NCBI GenBank assembly: GCA_037951105.1 | Contig: JBAMJV010002089.1 | Span: 46,577-110,576 of the forward strand | Length of the DNA: 64,000 bases | Reading direction: 5' to 3' | Source of the DNA: Echinarachnius parma | Taxonomy: Eukaryota > Echinodermata > Echinoidea > Clypeasteroida > Echinarachniidae | In this document: piece by piece, positions 46,269 to 58,599 of the stretch | How positions within the stretch are numbered: position 1 is the first letter of the stretch | Layout: every line of letters begins with the position of its first letter | Program-made: the position numbers and the translations under genes | The notes under the pieces: model-generated | Told to the model about the DNA's origin: nothing | The model's input: only the letters and a program-made list of their open reading frames with translations | Databases searched by the model: none

Positions 46269-46723
46269 AATTAAAACAAATTTGTAACTTAGGGAACATG
46301 CATAATTTTACATTGATTTATTCCTCTTTTTTTAAAATCACCAAGAATGAAAAAATCAATTCAGCGAATACCCATGTGATGACTTTTCCTTTTCACTTGT
46401 CTCACAGCCAGTGTGAACCAGAGCAAAATAACACTGATTTCCTATTGAAATATATTTATTAGGATGGTCATATCCCAGCCAATACTTGACATATTTGATT
46501 TATTTTCAACATTTGGGCATTATTTTGTCTGTTTTTTTTTTGTGGAAAATTAATTAATTCTAAAAAAATGAATGTTATGATGTCACAGCTTCGGTACTCT
46601 ATTGTACTATGAGCAAAACCATTGGGGGCTAGTAAATGCTCGTTTCGGGCCATTAAAGTTGAAAGAAAAATATTTAACTCGCCTGACTGGGCCACTATTC
46701 AAACTAATGAGTGTGGATCCCAG
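46269..46723. other. Intron D-E; fold-back fragment at 46460-46610 and CTTGCCC-type fragment at 46630-46700
   Basis: GATGGTCATATCCCAGCCAA matches the arm of 38848-39248. No exon seen. Confidence 0.5.
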
Positions 46724-48916
46724 TTACAGACAATGACCAAACAATCTACTGTGCATTAAGATATTGTTGTTCTGATTATTTCCCACACCTCTCTTGCAGG
46801 AAATTGCCAGCATCTTGTTGTTATTCTGACTTTCCCCCCACCGTACCTCTCTTGCAGGCAATGGCCAAAGAATCTAATATACACCATCACATTGTTGTTC
46901 TGATCGTTTTCCACACCTCTCTTGCAGGCAATGGCCAAAGAATCTAATATATTGTACAGTCTAGTATACATCATATTGTTTTGATTATTTCCCCACACCT
47001 CTCTTTCAGGCAATGGCCAAACAGTCTAATATACATCATATTGTTTTGACTATTTCCCCACACCTCTCTCGCAGGCAATGGCCAAAGAATCTAATATACA
47101 TCATATTGTCTTAACTATTTCCCACAACACTCTTGCAGGCAATGACCAAAGAATCTAATATAAACAACACATCATATTGTAGTTCTGATCATTTCCCACA
47201 CCTCTCTTGCAGGCAATGGCCAAAGAATCAAATAAACATCATGAATATTTTAAAAACTTTTCCCCACACTTCTCTTGCAGGCAATGGCCAAAGAATCTAA
47301 CACATCATATTGTAGTTCTGATCATTTCCCACACCTCTCTTGCAGGCAATGGCCAAAGAATCTAATATACATCATATTGTCTTAACTATTTCCCACAACA
47401 CTCTTGCAGGCAATGGCCAAAGAATCAAATAAACATCATATTGTTTTGACTATTTCCCACACCTCTCTTGCAGGCAATGGCCAAACAGTCTAATATACAT
47501 CATATTGTTTTGACTATTTCCCCACACCTCTCTTGCAGGCAATGGCCAAATAATCTAATATACAACATCACATTGTTGTTCTGATCATTTCCCACACCTC
47601 TCTTGCAGGCAATGGCCAAAGAATCGAATAAACATCATATTGTTTTGATTATTTCACACACCTCTTGCAGGCAATGGCCAAACAGTCTAATATACATCAT
47701 ATCGTTTGGATTATTTCCCCACACCTCTCTTGCAGGCAATTGCCAAACAGTCTAATATACATCATATTGGTTTGACTATTTCCCCACACCTCTCTTGCAG
47801 GCAATGGCCAAAGAGTCTAATATACATCATATTGTTTTGATTATTTCCCACAACTCTCTCGCAGGCAATGGCCAAACAGTCTATTTATACATCATATTGT
47901 TCGGATTATTTCCCCACACCTCTCTTGCAGGCAATTGCCAAACAGTCTAATATACATCATATTGGTTTGACTATTTCCCCACACCTCTCTTGCAGGCAAT
48001 GGCCAAAGAATCTACAGCATCACATTGTTGTTCTGATCATTTTCCACACCTCTCTTGCCGGCAATGGCCCCAAATGATCTAATATACAGCATCTTGTTGT
48101 TATTCTGACCATTTCCCCACACCTCTCTTGCAGGCAATGGCCAAACAGTCTTAATATACATCATATTGTTCTGACTATTTCCCACAACACTCTTGCAGGC
48201 AGTGACCAAAGAATCTAACACATCATATATCGTTCTGATAATTTCCCTTACCTCTCTTGCCGGCAATGGCCCCAAATGATCTAATATACAGCATCTTGTT
48301 GTTATTCTGACAATTTCCCCACACCTCTCTTGCCGGCAATGGCCAAAGAATCTAATATACACCATCACATTGTTATTCTCACCTTTTCCCTCACCCTCTC
48401 TTGCAGGCAATGGCCAAAGAATCAAATAAACATCATGAATATTTTTAAAAACCTTTTCCCACACTTCTCTTGCAGGCAATGGCCAAAGAATCGAATAAAC
48501 ATCATATTGTTTTGTATTATTTCCCACAACACTTCTCTTGCAGGCAATGGCCAAAGAATCGAATAAACATCATATTGTTTTGTATTATTTCCCACAACAC
48601 TCTTGCAGGCAATGGCCAAAGAATCTAATATACATCATATTGTCTTAACTATTTCCCACAACACTCTTGCAGGCAATGGCCAAACAGTCTTAATATACAT
48701 CATATTGTTCTGACTATTTCCCACAACACTCTTGCAGGCAATGGCCTTAAGAATCAAATAAACATCATATTGTTTTGTATTATTTCCCACAACACTCTTG
48801 CACCAATGGCCAAAGAATCTAATATACAGCATCTTGTTGTTATTCTGACTATTTCCCTCACCCTCTCTTGCAGGCAATGGCCAAATAAAAAACTTTTCCC
48901 CACACTTCTCTTGCAG
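46724..48916 (+). repeat. Minisatellite of ~65-bp units, each a 3' splice site plus exon E head
   Basis: By eye there are 32 copies upstream of the true acceptor, plus one decayed copy at the left edge. The unit reads: branch-like TTGAC/CTGAC/TTAACT, ATTTCCCCACACCTCTCTTGCAG, then GCAATGGCCAAAGAATCT, then AATATACATCATATTG. About 28 copies keep the AG; those ending near 48060, 48253 and 48334 have CCGG and that near 48802 has CACC. The exon-like part matches the exon E start GAAATGGCCAAAGAATCT. Copy 1 keeps GGAAAT, the copy at 47998 keeps AATCTACAG, and the acceptors near 47280 and 48474 keep the AAAAACTTTTCCCCACACT flank of the real exon. This points to the exon border as the source. Confidence 0.95.
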
Positions 48917-49069
48917 GAAATGGCCAAAGAATCTACAGAATGTACGCCCGAAGTGATGGACAGCGAGGACCCGCTGTTCATGCTGTACACGTCGGGGTCC
49001 ACTGGGTCCCCCAAGGGTCTGTCCCACTCCCAGGCTGGCTACCTTCTCTATGCATCCCTCACTCACCAG
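48917..49069 (+). CDS. ACSS1: ACSS1-like exon E with the ATP-binding loop (residues 159-209)
   Basis: True acceptor cttctcttgcag ends at 48916; donor is CACCAG|GTAACA. Phase 0 at both ends, 51 codons. Begins EMAKES, matching EMAKED in vertebrate ACSS1, so the exon start is ancestral and not repeat-derived. Holds the P-loop signature [11 protein letters not shown] at residues 182-192, which binds ATP phosphates, then QAGYLLYA. The residues after PKG read LSHS where relatives have I/V-V-H-T. The exon lies directly downstream of about 32 tandem copies of its own acceptor and first ~18-24 bases; the nearest upstream decoy (exon start 48874) would add 43 nt and read GCA ATG GCC AAA TAA, a stop. 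Confidence 0.95.
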
Positions 49070-49125
49070 GTAACACCCTCTTTTCCTCATGAAAATGATA
49101 CATGTATAAATCATTAGATTTTAAC

Positions 49126-49600
49126 TAAGCCTGTAGTGAAACGGTTACACGACGGTTAACCGACCGGCATCGGCAAAAACGTTTTCATTTTCACGGTTTC
49201 GGTTAACCGGAAAAGAAGAAAAAAAAAATTAATAAAAAAAAAAAATTGATTGATTTTTTTTTTTTTTCCCCCCCATCCCCATTCTATAGATTCGGTCAGA
49301 AAATGGCACGTTGAACCCTGCCAATCTATTGCTAAAGTAAAGGTATTTTACATGTATCACAAATAAACAAAACAAATAAACAAATGGTAAGAGGATTAAT
49401 GAATAGATTAGACCTGGTAGAGCCAAATTTAGAAGAATCATTTGTGATGAGATATCTGAAGGCTTTCATCTTGACAGCGGTTTGTAGACTAACATGGCAC
49501 TGCCCTGCTTTTTTTTTCTTTGTTTGGGTTACCCGTTCGGTTAACCGGTTTTTGCCGTCGGTTAACCGGTTTTCCAAATAACCGACTTACTACAGGGTTA
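49126..49600. mobile_element. hAT-like miniature element with perfect 8-bp target duplication
   Basis: TAAGCCTGTAGTGAAACGG left and (inward from right) TAACCCTGTAGTAAGTCGG are inverted. ATTTTAAC flanks both sides (49118-49125 and 49601-49608). Rich in GGTTAACCGG palindromes. It inserted 56 bp downstream of exon E. Confidence 0.9.
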
Positions 49601-49608
49601 ATTTTAAC

Positions 49609-50044
49609 TTTTTTTTACTGGTCAGTTAGCCTCTGAAGAAGATTCTGCAAAGATCAACAATTTAGGCCCTATATTGACTCTCATTTTAACTTTTTGTCAT
49701 AGTTGATTATGCCATCCTGGTAGTTGATCAGTTTAAAGTAAAATGGTGGTATTATGCATCTCTTTTAAGAGCTTTTATACTTACATGTACATTCAATTTC
49801 ATGATTTTGTAAAATTGTACCCAGTCCATCTGTCTAGCTGCTATGTACTATTTATTCAATAAACCACTTTCAGTTCAATTAAATTCTCTATGTTGGCAGT
49901 TGGCATGCAAGAGTTCACGCCTACATAATTTGATGATGATGATGATATTTTGTATTACAATTATAATATGCATAATGTTACTTCTCTCTTTGCAGATGGA
50001 ATGTTATATACATTTTGTAAACTGTCCAAAGCCTAAATGAAATA
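49609..50044. other. Intron E-F, no supported feature
   Basis: AT-rich with a short (GAT)n run near 49932. Confidence 0.6.
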
Positions 50045-50048
50045 TCTT

Positions 50049-50276
<228 letters not shown>

Positions 50277-50443
50277 CTATGGTCTTTGATAAACCAGTGA
50301 GGCTCAAAATTAGAAACAGAACTACAGTTCATTTATGGTTTATAGTATAGTATCATATTATATCGTCCTTATTAGAAAACTCATTCAGTTTTTTTTTAAC
50401 ATTTAGGTCTTTGGGCAAAAGTTTGTTCCATATTTGATCCTAT

Positions 50444-51113
50444 TAGTCCATGAGCCAAAACCTGAAAAGTGGCTTAAAAATGGAGTTGGCTGCACCCCTC
50501 GGACGGCCAATTATTTCTGGTATCATTGTAAAGGTACAAATCTCAACCATCCGAAACTGGAATTTTCGACCCCAAAAAGTTGCACGTTACCATGACAACG
50601 CCGTTGTTGTGACACATGGTCAAATACACCCCGCAGAAACGGTGGATTCCACTGAAAAACGAAATGTCGACAAAAAATAAAACATTTTGATATCCAGTCA
50701 TCATAGGCTTATGATCTTTTCAGGGACTAAGGAGTATTGTACCAGCTATCAGATTCTAGAATATCAAGTACGAAACATTATTGCTAAGGTCATTAGAGGT
50801 CATTAGGGGTCAACTCAAGGTCAGTGACATGATCCTAACTTCTAATTGCATTAATATTTGTATGTAATTCATAGAAACTCACATTACTCATAACTCTTAC
50901 GGTGTATATGGCTGAATGTGATTTCCTCGGAAGGCATGAGGTCAAGGAATCCATATACACAATTTAAAGCTAAATTGATAAGCTGTTGCTATGGCAACTA
51001 GTATGATTTGAATGCTGCAAAGTGTGTTAAATGCGCAATAAGTGACAGGCGAGAGCCAACATTTTAGATTGTAATGTACCCGGATGGATTTAAGCAACAA
51101 CATACCTCATTTC
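50444..51113 (+). repeat. Left arm of a long inverted-repeat pair
   Basis: From TAGTCCATGAGCC through CCCCTCGGACGGCCAATTA, GTCGACAAAAAATAAAACA and GTACCCGGATGGATTTAAGC. Reverse copy at 58954-59611. Contains an 81-codon open frame that is mirrored in the other arm but shows no family motif. Confidence 0.9.
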
Positions 51114-51706
51114 AATATGGTCATGTGATTTCTGTCTATTGATTGGTTGTTTTAGTTTTGTTCAGGATGTCTACACCTATAGTAACTCTATACGTTATTT
51201 AAACTAAGGGAGATGGCTCTACTGGTGTTCTTAAATACCACAGAGATCTTGTGTTAGAATCCTGGAGATCATTATTTATTTGTTTAATCCTTTTCCTGAT
51301 TTGAATTTCCCCTTAGTTCTAATTTACTTTATAAAAAGGCTACACCGCGACGGATAATCCCCCTTCTTTTTATCAAAGTTTTTAACATATCATTCTTTTC
51401 AGTCTGAATTTACAAAAATCGACCTGTGTGGACAAAATTAATTGATTAATATTCAGATTGTATACCGGAATTTCCGCAGATAATATCTTATTATATAATT
51501 GATAGCCATGTAACTGAGAGGAGATTTATTTAGGCAGTCAGGCAAAATTTAATCTCCATGACTTCCTGATTCATACCCTGGATTACTAAAAAAAAATTAT
51601 ATTCTGCATTGAATTTTCACATTCCGTAATGGTATTGACATGATTAAGGGATACGTGCAGGTATGATTCCTTCATTTGTCGCTTTATACCGAATACAATA
51701 GCATTA
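51114..51706. other. Intron E-F, no supported feature
   Basis: AT-rich spacer inside the inverted pair. Confidence 0.5.
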
Positions 51707-53157
51707 GGGCAATTCCAAGGTAACAGCGTGACGGTAGGAGGGTGTTTCTCACGATGAAAGTCTAAATAACTCACAAAATAAAAATGTCCAGAACCAAATT
51801 TTGATATGCATCTGTTACCACTATCCTACCAATTATTTACAATAGGAAAGAAAATCAAAATTCCCACTAAATTATGAATTATGAATATCAATATCTGCGG
51901 TAACAGCGTGACGGCAAAAAGACATGGGTTTCTTACATGGTAAGAAACTAAGCAAACTCTGTGAACTACAGGAACATTTTGCAATTTTGTCACATTGATT
52001 CTTTGAACTAGACATCAAGCTAGAACATCCAAATAAAAATGTAGAAAAAATCCAATGTTCATAGTAAATATGATATCATAAACGTATCTGTGCACGGTAA
52101 CAGCGTGACGGTAACAGCGTGACCTCTGAATTGTATATGTTATATATATGGGAGATATTGATGAGATGAATAAGATTATATAATTTTGATGTAGTCATCC
52201 AGAATCTATACAGAACTAGATGAATGGGTAAAATAACCGAGATGCTCTGAAATTATGGTTCGCATGACACAAATTTGCAGCCTAGCGCCCTCTATAGATC
52301 AAAAATGTTTTTGGACATAACTGAAATTCTTATCTTTTTCAGAATTTAGTTTGAGGAACCATCAAATATCAAAACCAAAATACAAACTTAATTGCAACAA
52401 TGAAATATTAGACCTTTGACATCTGACCTTTGACCTTAATTCTCAAATTAGCATACAAATGTTTAATTTTATGTCGCACAGTGCATATCTACAAGTTATT
52501 TGTTTCATGTAACATGATTTCAATGTCAGTAAGTTTTTGTGTTTGAATTGGTAATTATCCGAGTGACCTTTGACCTGTGCTCCAAACATTTTCATAGAAT
52601 TTTCTTTTATCTACAGTACTCTTTCTATCATTAATTCTGGCATTTGTTTGTGAGATAAAAAATAAACTACAATAATTTGACCTGTTGACCTTTGACCCCA
52701 TGACCAAATTCTATAATCAGGTCATCTACTTCACTGAACGCATACCAGTATTAATTATCATGTTATCCTTCGAGGATTCTTGAAATATCTTGAGAATAAT
52801 ATATTTTTTGCATATTAATTAGCTGTGACCTTTGACCTTTGACCTCATGGCCCCAAAATGTATCAGATAATCCATACCTCTGAATACATGTCTTGTACAA
52901 AGTTTGAACAGAATCCATCCAACGATTCTTGAGATATTGCACAAAAAAAGTAGGTTGCGTCACGCTGTTACCCAAAAAGTAACAGCGTGACCAAATTGAT
53001 ATTGCTTAGATTAATTAGTGGTAAAAGATAATGCTGCTATTTAGCATCCATAATATAGCCCTTTGGGTGAATGAAGAAGAAACAAAAAATAATTTCATTC
53101 CCATTCATATTTTTCCAGAAATATTAAAAATACCTGTTTTTAGGGTAACAGCGTGAC
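51707..53157 (+). mobile_element. Element studded with GTAACAGCGTGAC
   Basis: Opens GGGCAATTCCAAGGTAACAG. The 13-mer GTAACAGCGTGAC occurs at 51720, 51900, 52097, 52111, 52979 and 53145 on the + strand and 52959 on the minus strand. TGACCTTTGACCT (DR1 reversed) lies at 52564 and, as a triple half-site, at 52826-52845. The right terminus is not resolved. Confidence 0.7.
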
Positions 53158-53469
53158 ATATAGATGACTATAAATGAAACAGTCACTGAAGCAGAACAAA
53201 GAGCGAAAATGCCGAAATAGATATTTATCTGATAAATTGAAGTAATGGTCTTACCAACACTGAAAGAAAATTGTATTAAAACCTATTTTTACAGCTCTTT
53301 TAAGCTTAATATTTACAAGCATATTTTGTGAAAATAGCGTCATTATAATCCATCATCATAACTTCCATTATCACGATTATCTAAAGAATAATGATAATCA
53401 TCACATACATCTTTTGCTTTTATCATCCCCTTTCTGTTCCACGTTTGTGTCTGTTTCGGTTTCATTTTG

Positions 53470-54016
53470 TTAAAGGGGTAGTTCAGTTTTGGTAGAGAGG
53501 GCGCTGCACAACACAATTTTTTTCGTGAGGTAATGAAAAACTGAGTGTCAAATTTGAAAGAACATGCAATTTTAATGGCATAGGAAACTTTATTTGGTCG
53601 AAATCGGTTCAGAAATGGCGGTAATATCAAAAAATATATCCGATCGTATTTATTTGGACGCAAATTCAATACGATGATTTTTTTAATTTTTCTTTTTTTA
53701 AATGCTTACACTTTTTCAAAAATGCTCAAAAGCGGTTTTTAAATAGTTGTTGATGATCTCTCTATGTAATCATTATTTCAACAAAACATCACATGCATAA
53801 TTTTGTATGAAAAATAGTCGAAACCAATGCCTTATTAGATAGCGCCCTCTTGTGTTTTACTGGCGCTTTATTAATGATAACAGGCTTTTTACTTCGTCGT
53901 TTGTATTTGTGTATACATTTCGAGCATGATGGGATTATAAATAATAGTTTGTAATGTTATTATGTAGGTTTTGGTTACTAAAATTCAGCCTTACCAAAAC
54001 TGTACTACCCCTTTAA
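53470..54016 (+). mobile_element. TTAA element, family M4, 547 bp
   Basis: TTAA|AGGGGTAGTTCAGTTTTG to AACTGTACTACCCCT|TTAA, complete, inverted ends. Confidence 0.88.
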
Positions 54017-54499
54017 GTTTCCATGCTTTCTTGCATTTAATACAGTTATTGACATTCATCTATAAGACAGATATGTAACATGGGATGATCTTGGAATCTT
54101 CTGCTTCAGTTGATCCATCTTGTCTAATCCAACAGAATCACTTGGAGCGTTGATAATTCTCCTTTTCCTTCTTGTTTGGCTTATAAAAGCAAAGAATTAA
54201 ATATGTTTTGGTCTAAAAATGAATCTCTAATTCTGGAGATATTTATATCTTTGGATTGTCGTCCAAGGCAAAGGCAAAGGTGAGCAAATCTGATATTATT
54301 ACTCTTGATCACACATGGAGTTCATCACTGCCGTCTGTGTTTCTTCGAGGAACATTCGTTCATTGTTTGATACGATGTTGTTGTTCATGATGTTGGTCGT
54401 GGCTCACTCGGCATTACTAGCATCATTTGAGGGACTTAAATAGCATGTGCTGACAGTCTCCTAGGCTTCCGGTACAGTTATGACAAAGTGATCTTGCTG

Positions 54500-55950
54500 A
54501 TCAATATTGTACCAGCAAATTTTGCCAAATACGTTGGGCTTGTAGCGTGGGAGGAGAGGTCAAGATTTTGCCATCTTCTATGCCTCTTATACCATGCGTG
54601 TAAGACAAGGCTGTTTATCATATAATATTATAGAGTAATAACATTAACTGATCCACCCAATTTATTGGGAGAGTCGGATAATTCTGTGTCTTCACTAGGC
54701 CTATGCTGACAGCATGAATGAGATCCTGCCAAATGCTCAAAACCTGCCAGTGAGTTACAACAGTGTCACCGTATCTTGCTTATCTACACCCTCGTTGCTA
54801 TAATGGATGATGCAGACCAGAATGTAATACATCAGGGTATTACCCTGAAGTTCCTTCAGATGGTCCATGACCGCCACCTAGTATGTCCAATCACCGTGAT
54901 TCTCCCTCTCTAACCACTGACGAAGGTCCACCTCATGGCAAAGGAACCGTTGCTCCTTGCAATAAGTACATCAGCCAAGACTTCATCACATCAATACTAC
55001 TATGCAGTTGATCTTACCATCTTCTGCTAAGGCAACATTTGCTCAAAAGGAGATGATAGTCTGGCAACGGACATGGCCCTGATAGCAACATACCTAAACA
55101 TCGGACACAAACGCTGGGCGCAGCTGCAAACCGACTGCAATTCGCCAATGAAGCAAACGTCCATCTCATAGTCAACGTCAATGGGTCTACTCTGCCCTCC
55201 AACATATCTCAGGGTATATCGAGACAGGCAGTTGACCTAAAGATAACACCTTGTCTACCTACATGCCAAATATCATCAAGGAACAACTGTGTATGCTGCA
55301 TGGTAGGCCCTTGTGGCATGAAATGTTCATCTATATTCCATCTTTGTGCATATAGCTCCTATCTATAAGACATCATATTATGAAAACATCCAAGCTTCGT
55401 GCTGAAGCCCATTAAGTGCCCTTGCATCTAAACTAGATGTGACACTCAATATTGAGACCACGAGATTAACTTCAGGAATTGCCCACCAGCTTTGCACTCC
55501 CGGTGCTTCACAAGGAGCATCACAACAGGAAAGTGGTTACGAAGGCACCCCAATCAACTTCGTGTGGTACTTGCCCAGCACGCGCAAGTGGGTCACCAAC
55601 GCCTGGGCTGCTCTAGTCACCATGTCAGCCTATTCAAAATAGGAATATCAGCACCCACAGGTCATGGAAAGACGTCTTGCAACTGACCCCTCGGTCCTCT
55701 AAATGTGCAGTCACACCCAAAATGAAGCTACCACATTTTGCATACCTATCATGCAGAAATTGTGGTATGTTGAACATGCAGCCTTTACACCACTTGGGCC
55801 TATTCAGACCTGCATGTATATGTGACCCGCCTGTATATGTGGCCCATATCCGAGCTCAATGCCAACCCCATCGTCTGCAAAAAAAACTATTGTTTGCCAA
55901 ACCGGTAACCTAAACCCAAACCTGAACAACATTGAACTTGACATATTATG
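54500..55950 (+). pseudogene. Decayed non-LTR retrotransposon reverse transcriptase region
   Basis: Higher GC than its surroundings. At 54995-55030 the frame reads YYYAVDLTIFC, close to the F/YADDL catalytic box of reverse transcriptases with D replaced by V, then a stop. Further pieces (ATDMALIATYL near 55070; LRVVLAQH and GHQRLG near 55570) fit the downstream part of such proteins but lie in different frames with many stops. Confidence 0.5.
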
Positions 55951-56639
55951 TTTGCGTGACGTCGCGTAGACTATTTGCTACCTTATACGTCAGAAGAACA
56001 GCACTTCACCAAGTGACACCCATATAATTAGTTACTAGCAAATTCATCTAAAACTCAAGTTTGTGACCTTTCCCTGACCATTCAGTCTATATTGATGGAG
56101 TTTACACTGACATACAATGTCCATGTGGCCAAGCTGGAGATGAAAGGAAGCTCCAGTAATGCCCTAATTGCTGAACCAAGCACCTCTATGTAGAACCCTG
56201 GAACAAATCGAGCTTCTGGCTACTGCATGATTTTCTGGTGTTCTGCCTTCAGAATTCCACTGCCCATGATGGGAACCTAAGGCAAAGTCATGCAAGACCG
56301 TGTGATTAACGCCAATTCGCTATGGACAATTTTAAGATTGTATTTTCCATAAACCAAGGTTAATGGTTTTACGATTTCTCTATTTCTATAAACTTTCAAA
56401 ATTATTTCTAAAAACATTTTCCAACATAAACAAGTCTTATAGCTATTTCAGTTGAATGGTATATGAAGTGGCCGTATCACAATTTTTGAAATTTGGTGTT
56501 TGGTTAGGCATACGTAGACGAACAAACATACATCTCAATAAATTATGGTACGAAGGGTTTTTTTTTTGTTTCGATCACTTAAATAGAAAATCAAGTTCAT
56601 CACATATAAACATGAGTCGGCATTTTTAATTTAGTTTTG

Positions 56640-56960
56640 AGAAAGGAATCCCCTCAGAAAATTAAAAATCAATTTATACAAAAGTATGCAGTGGTTGCTA
56701 GGGAAAATCTATGTTGCAACGAAACACTATACTTGATTTTTTTGTTTTTACTTCAAAGTCATGTCTGACGGCCAGACACCATTTTGCTTTTCCATTTTCA
56801 GTAATTTCATCATAGGAAAACACATGTTTTTATATCTACAATGATTGCACCATTTGTAAATAGATCTTTTTTGCCAAATTCCATTTGTTTTCCTTGTGGA
56901 AGGGGGTGTGGTCTTTTTAGTGCTGGTTTCCGTAGTGATTCTTATTCTTATTCATTATGA
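56640..56960 (+). repeat. Direct repeat, first copy (second at 58600-58915)
   Basis: AGTATGCAGTGGTTGCTAGGG, TTTTGCTTTTCCATTTTCAG, TGCACCATTTGTAAATA and CTGGTTTCCGTAGTGATT recur in order in the second copy about 1.95 kb downstream. Confidence 0.8.
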
Positions 56961-56964
56961 ATTG

Positions 56965-58049
56965 TGATTAGAGTTGCCGAGTGACAGTCAATCGCTCTTA
57001 TAAAACATGTCAAAGAAGTAAAACCAGGTGAAGATGGCCTCTATCCTGGTATACTGTTAAAGGGATAGTTGAGTTTTGGTAGAGAGGGCGCTAGACTACT
57101 TTTGTTTGTTTGTGAGGTAATAAAAAACTGAGTGTAAAATTTGAAAGAGCATAATATTTAAATAATAAAATCATCTTTGTTTGATCAAAATCGGTTCAGA
57201 GACGGCTGTAATATCCATAAATATAACAATTTGTAATAAACCTGGGGCCCCAGGTTTATTAGAGAATTTTGAACCAGCCGTTTAAAATTCAAAAAAATGC
57301 TTCCTCTTTTCAAAAAGTTACAAAATAGGTATTTAAAAGTTGTTGGTTATTTCTCTATCTAATCACTATTTCAACAAAACATCACATGCACAATATTTTA
57401 TTCAAAATGGTTGAAACCGATGAGTGTTTAGAGAGCGCCCTCTTTCGTTTTAACGGCTCTTTTTGAATGATAACATGATCTTTACTACGTCATTTGTAAT
57501 GTTGTGTTCCTTTCTAGTTATAACTATTAGTTTGTAATGTAATGATGCAGGTTTTGGTTACTAAAATTCAGTTTCACCAAAACTGTACTGTCCTTACCAG
57601 AACTCAACTATCCCTTTAAAGCACAGGTGTTCAGCATCCAAATATGATGTGCTTCCCCAACAGAGTTAAATGCCACTTGGCACCTCTTACCCTGAATCAA
57701 AGTGCTATTACAGGTCACACTAGGAACTGGAAAGACCATTCTATGGATAATCACAAATCATCAAATTTTGCACTTTGTATTTAACAAATTAATGTCTATA
57801 CAAACCTATGCATTTAATGTACATGTAAGGAATGGACACAATCCATACAATTTGTATACAAATTATATTTTTAATCAAAATAAAGGCAGAACATATGTGA
57901 TAGGTATTTCTAACACCATTAACTATACCCCTTTTGGTATGTCATTAACTCATTTTCTTAAAAATATTATAAGATAGAGAAAATAGTGTAATACTTCGAA
58001 AGATTTGATCAAAAAATGCTTGGTCTAATAATTGTTTACAAGGCTGTAC
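56965..58049 (-). mobile_element. Tc1/mariner-like element, reverse copy, carrying M4
   Basis: Reverse-complement relative of 44074-44883: AGAGTTGCCGAGTGACAGTC, ATCAAAGTGCTATTACAGG and the terminus GGTCTAATAATTGTTTACAAGG then CTGTA. M4 at 57057-57619 interrupts it at a TTAA; the left end looks truncated. Confidence 0.75.
57057..57619 (+). mobile_element. TTAA element, family M4, 563 bp, with empty-site paralogue
   Basis: TTAA|AGGGATAGTTGAGTTTTG to CTCAACTATCCCT|TTAA. The host sequence reads TATACTG before and AGCACAGG after; the uninterrupted paralogue (44446-44480 reversed) reads TATACTGCTAAAGCACAGG. Excision of M4 plus one TTAA restores it but for one base. Confidence 0.92.
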
Positions 58050-58599
58050 ATCAGAGTATACATACGTATATGATTTGTTTGTATCTGAAAACGTATGTTA
58101 AGACACGTATTTCAACTTTATATCTTGTCTAGAAGCGAATTTATACCAAATATGATGTTATGGCATTTCCTTGTACCCAAACACATATGTTTGGACACTT
58201 ATTTTAACTTTCTAATCTGTCTAGAAGCAAAGTTATGGAATAATCACTTTACAACGGCGGCCATTTTGTATTGTTTAATGGCCGCCATCTTGGATTAGAC
58301 GTTTCCTTGAACTTGAAACCTTCATACGATCGTTTTAAAAGATTGTTCGTATCTGAAAACATATATTTAGACACTTTAATGAACTTTCCAACTTGTCTAT
58401 AAGGGACCAAGTGGAAGAAAATTAAAAATGTCGGCCATTTTGGACGCCATCTTGGATTCTGCCAAACCCTCAAATTGGATTATAGGGGACCTAAAGTGTG
58501 TTATTCTTCACACATTTCTGGACCTATCTTGAGAATTGTGGCTAGTTCAGAAAAATATCAGGGCTTTACATAACTATTTTGCCGAGCTATTGCACCACA

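Noticed and set aside
48012..48554. 180-codon minus-strand frame in the acceptor array, and other 65-159-codon frames there
   Set aside because: The unit length is near a multiple of three, so a stop-free frame repeats itself; the product is a repeat of WPLPAREVWE-type words with no family resemblance.
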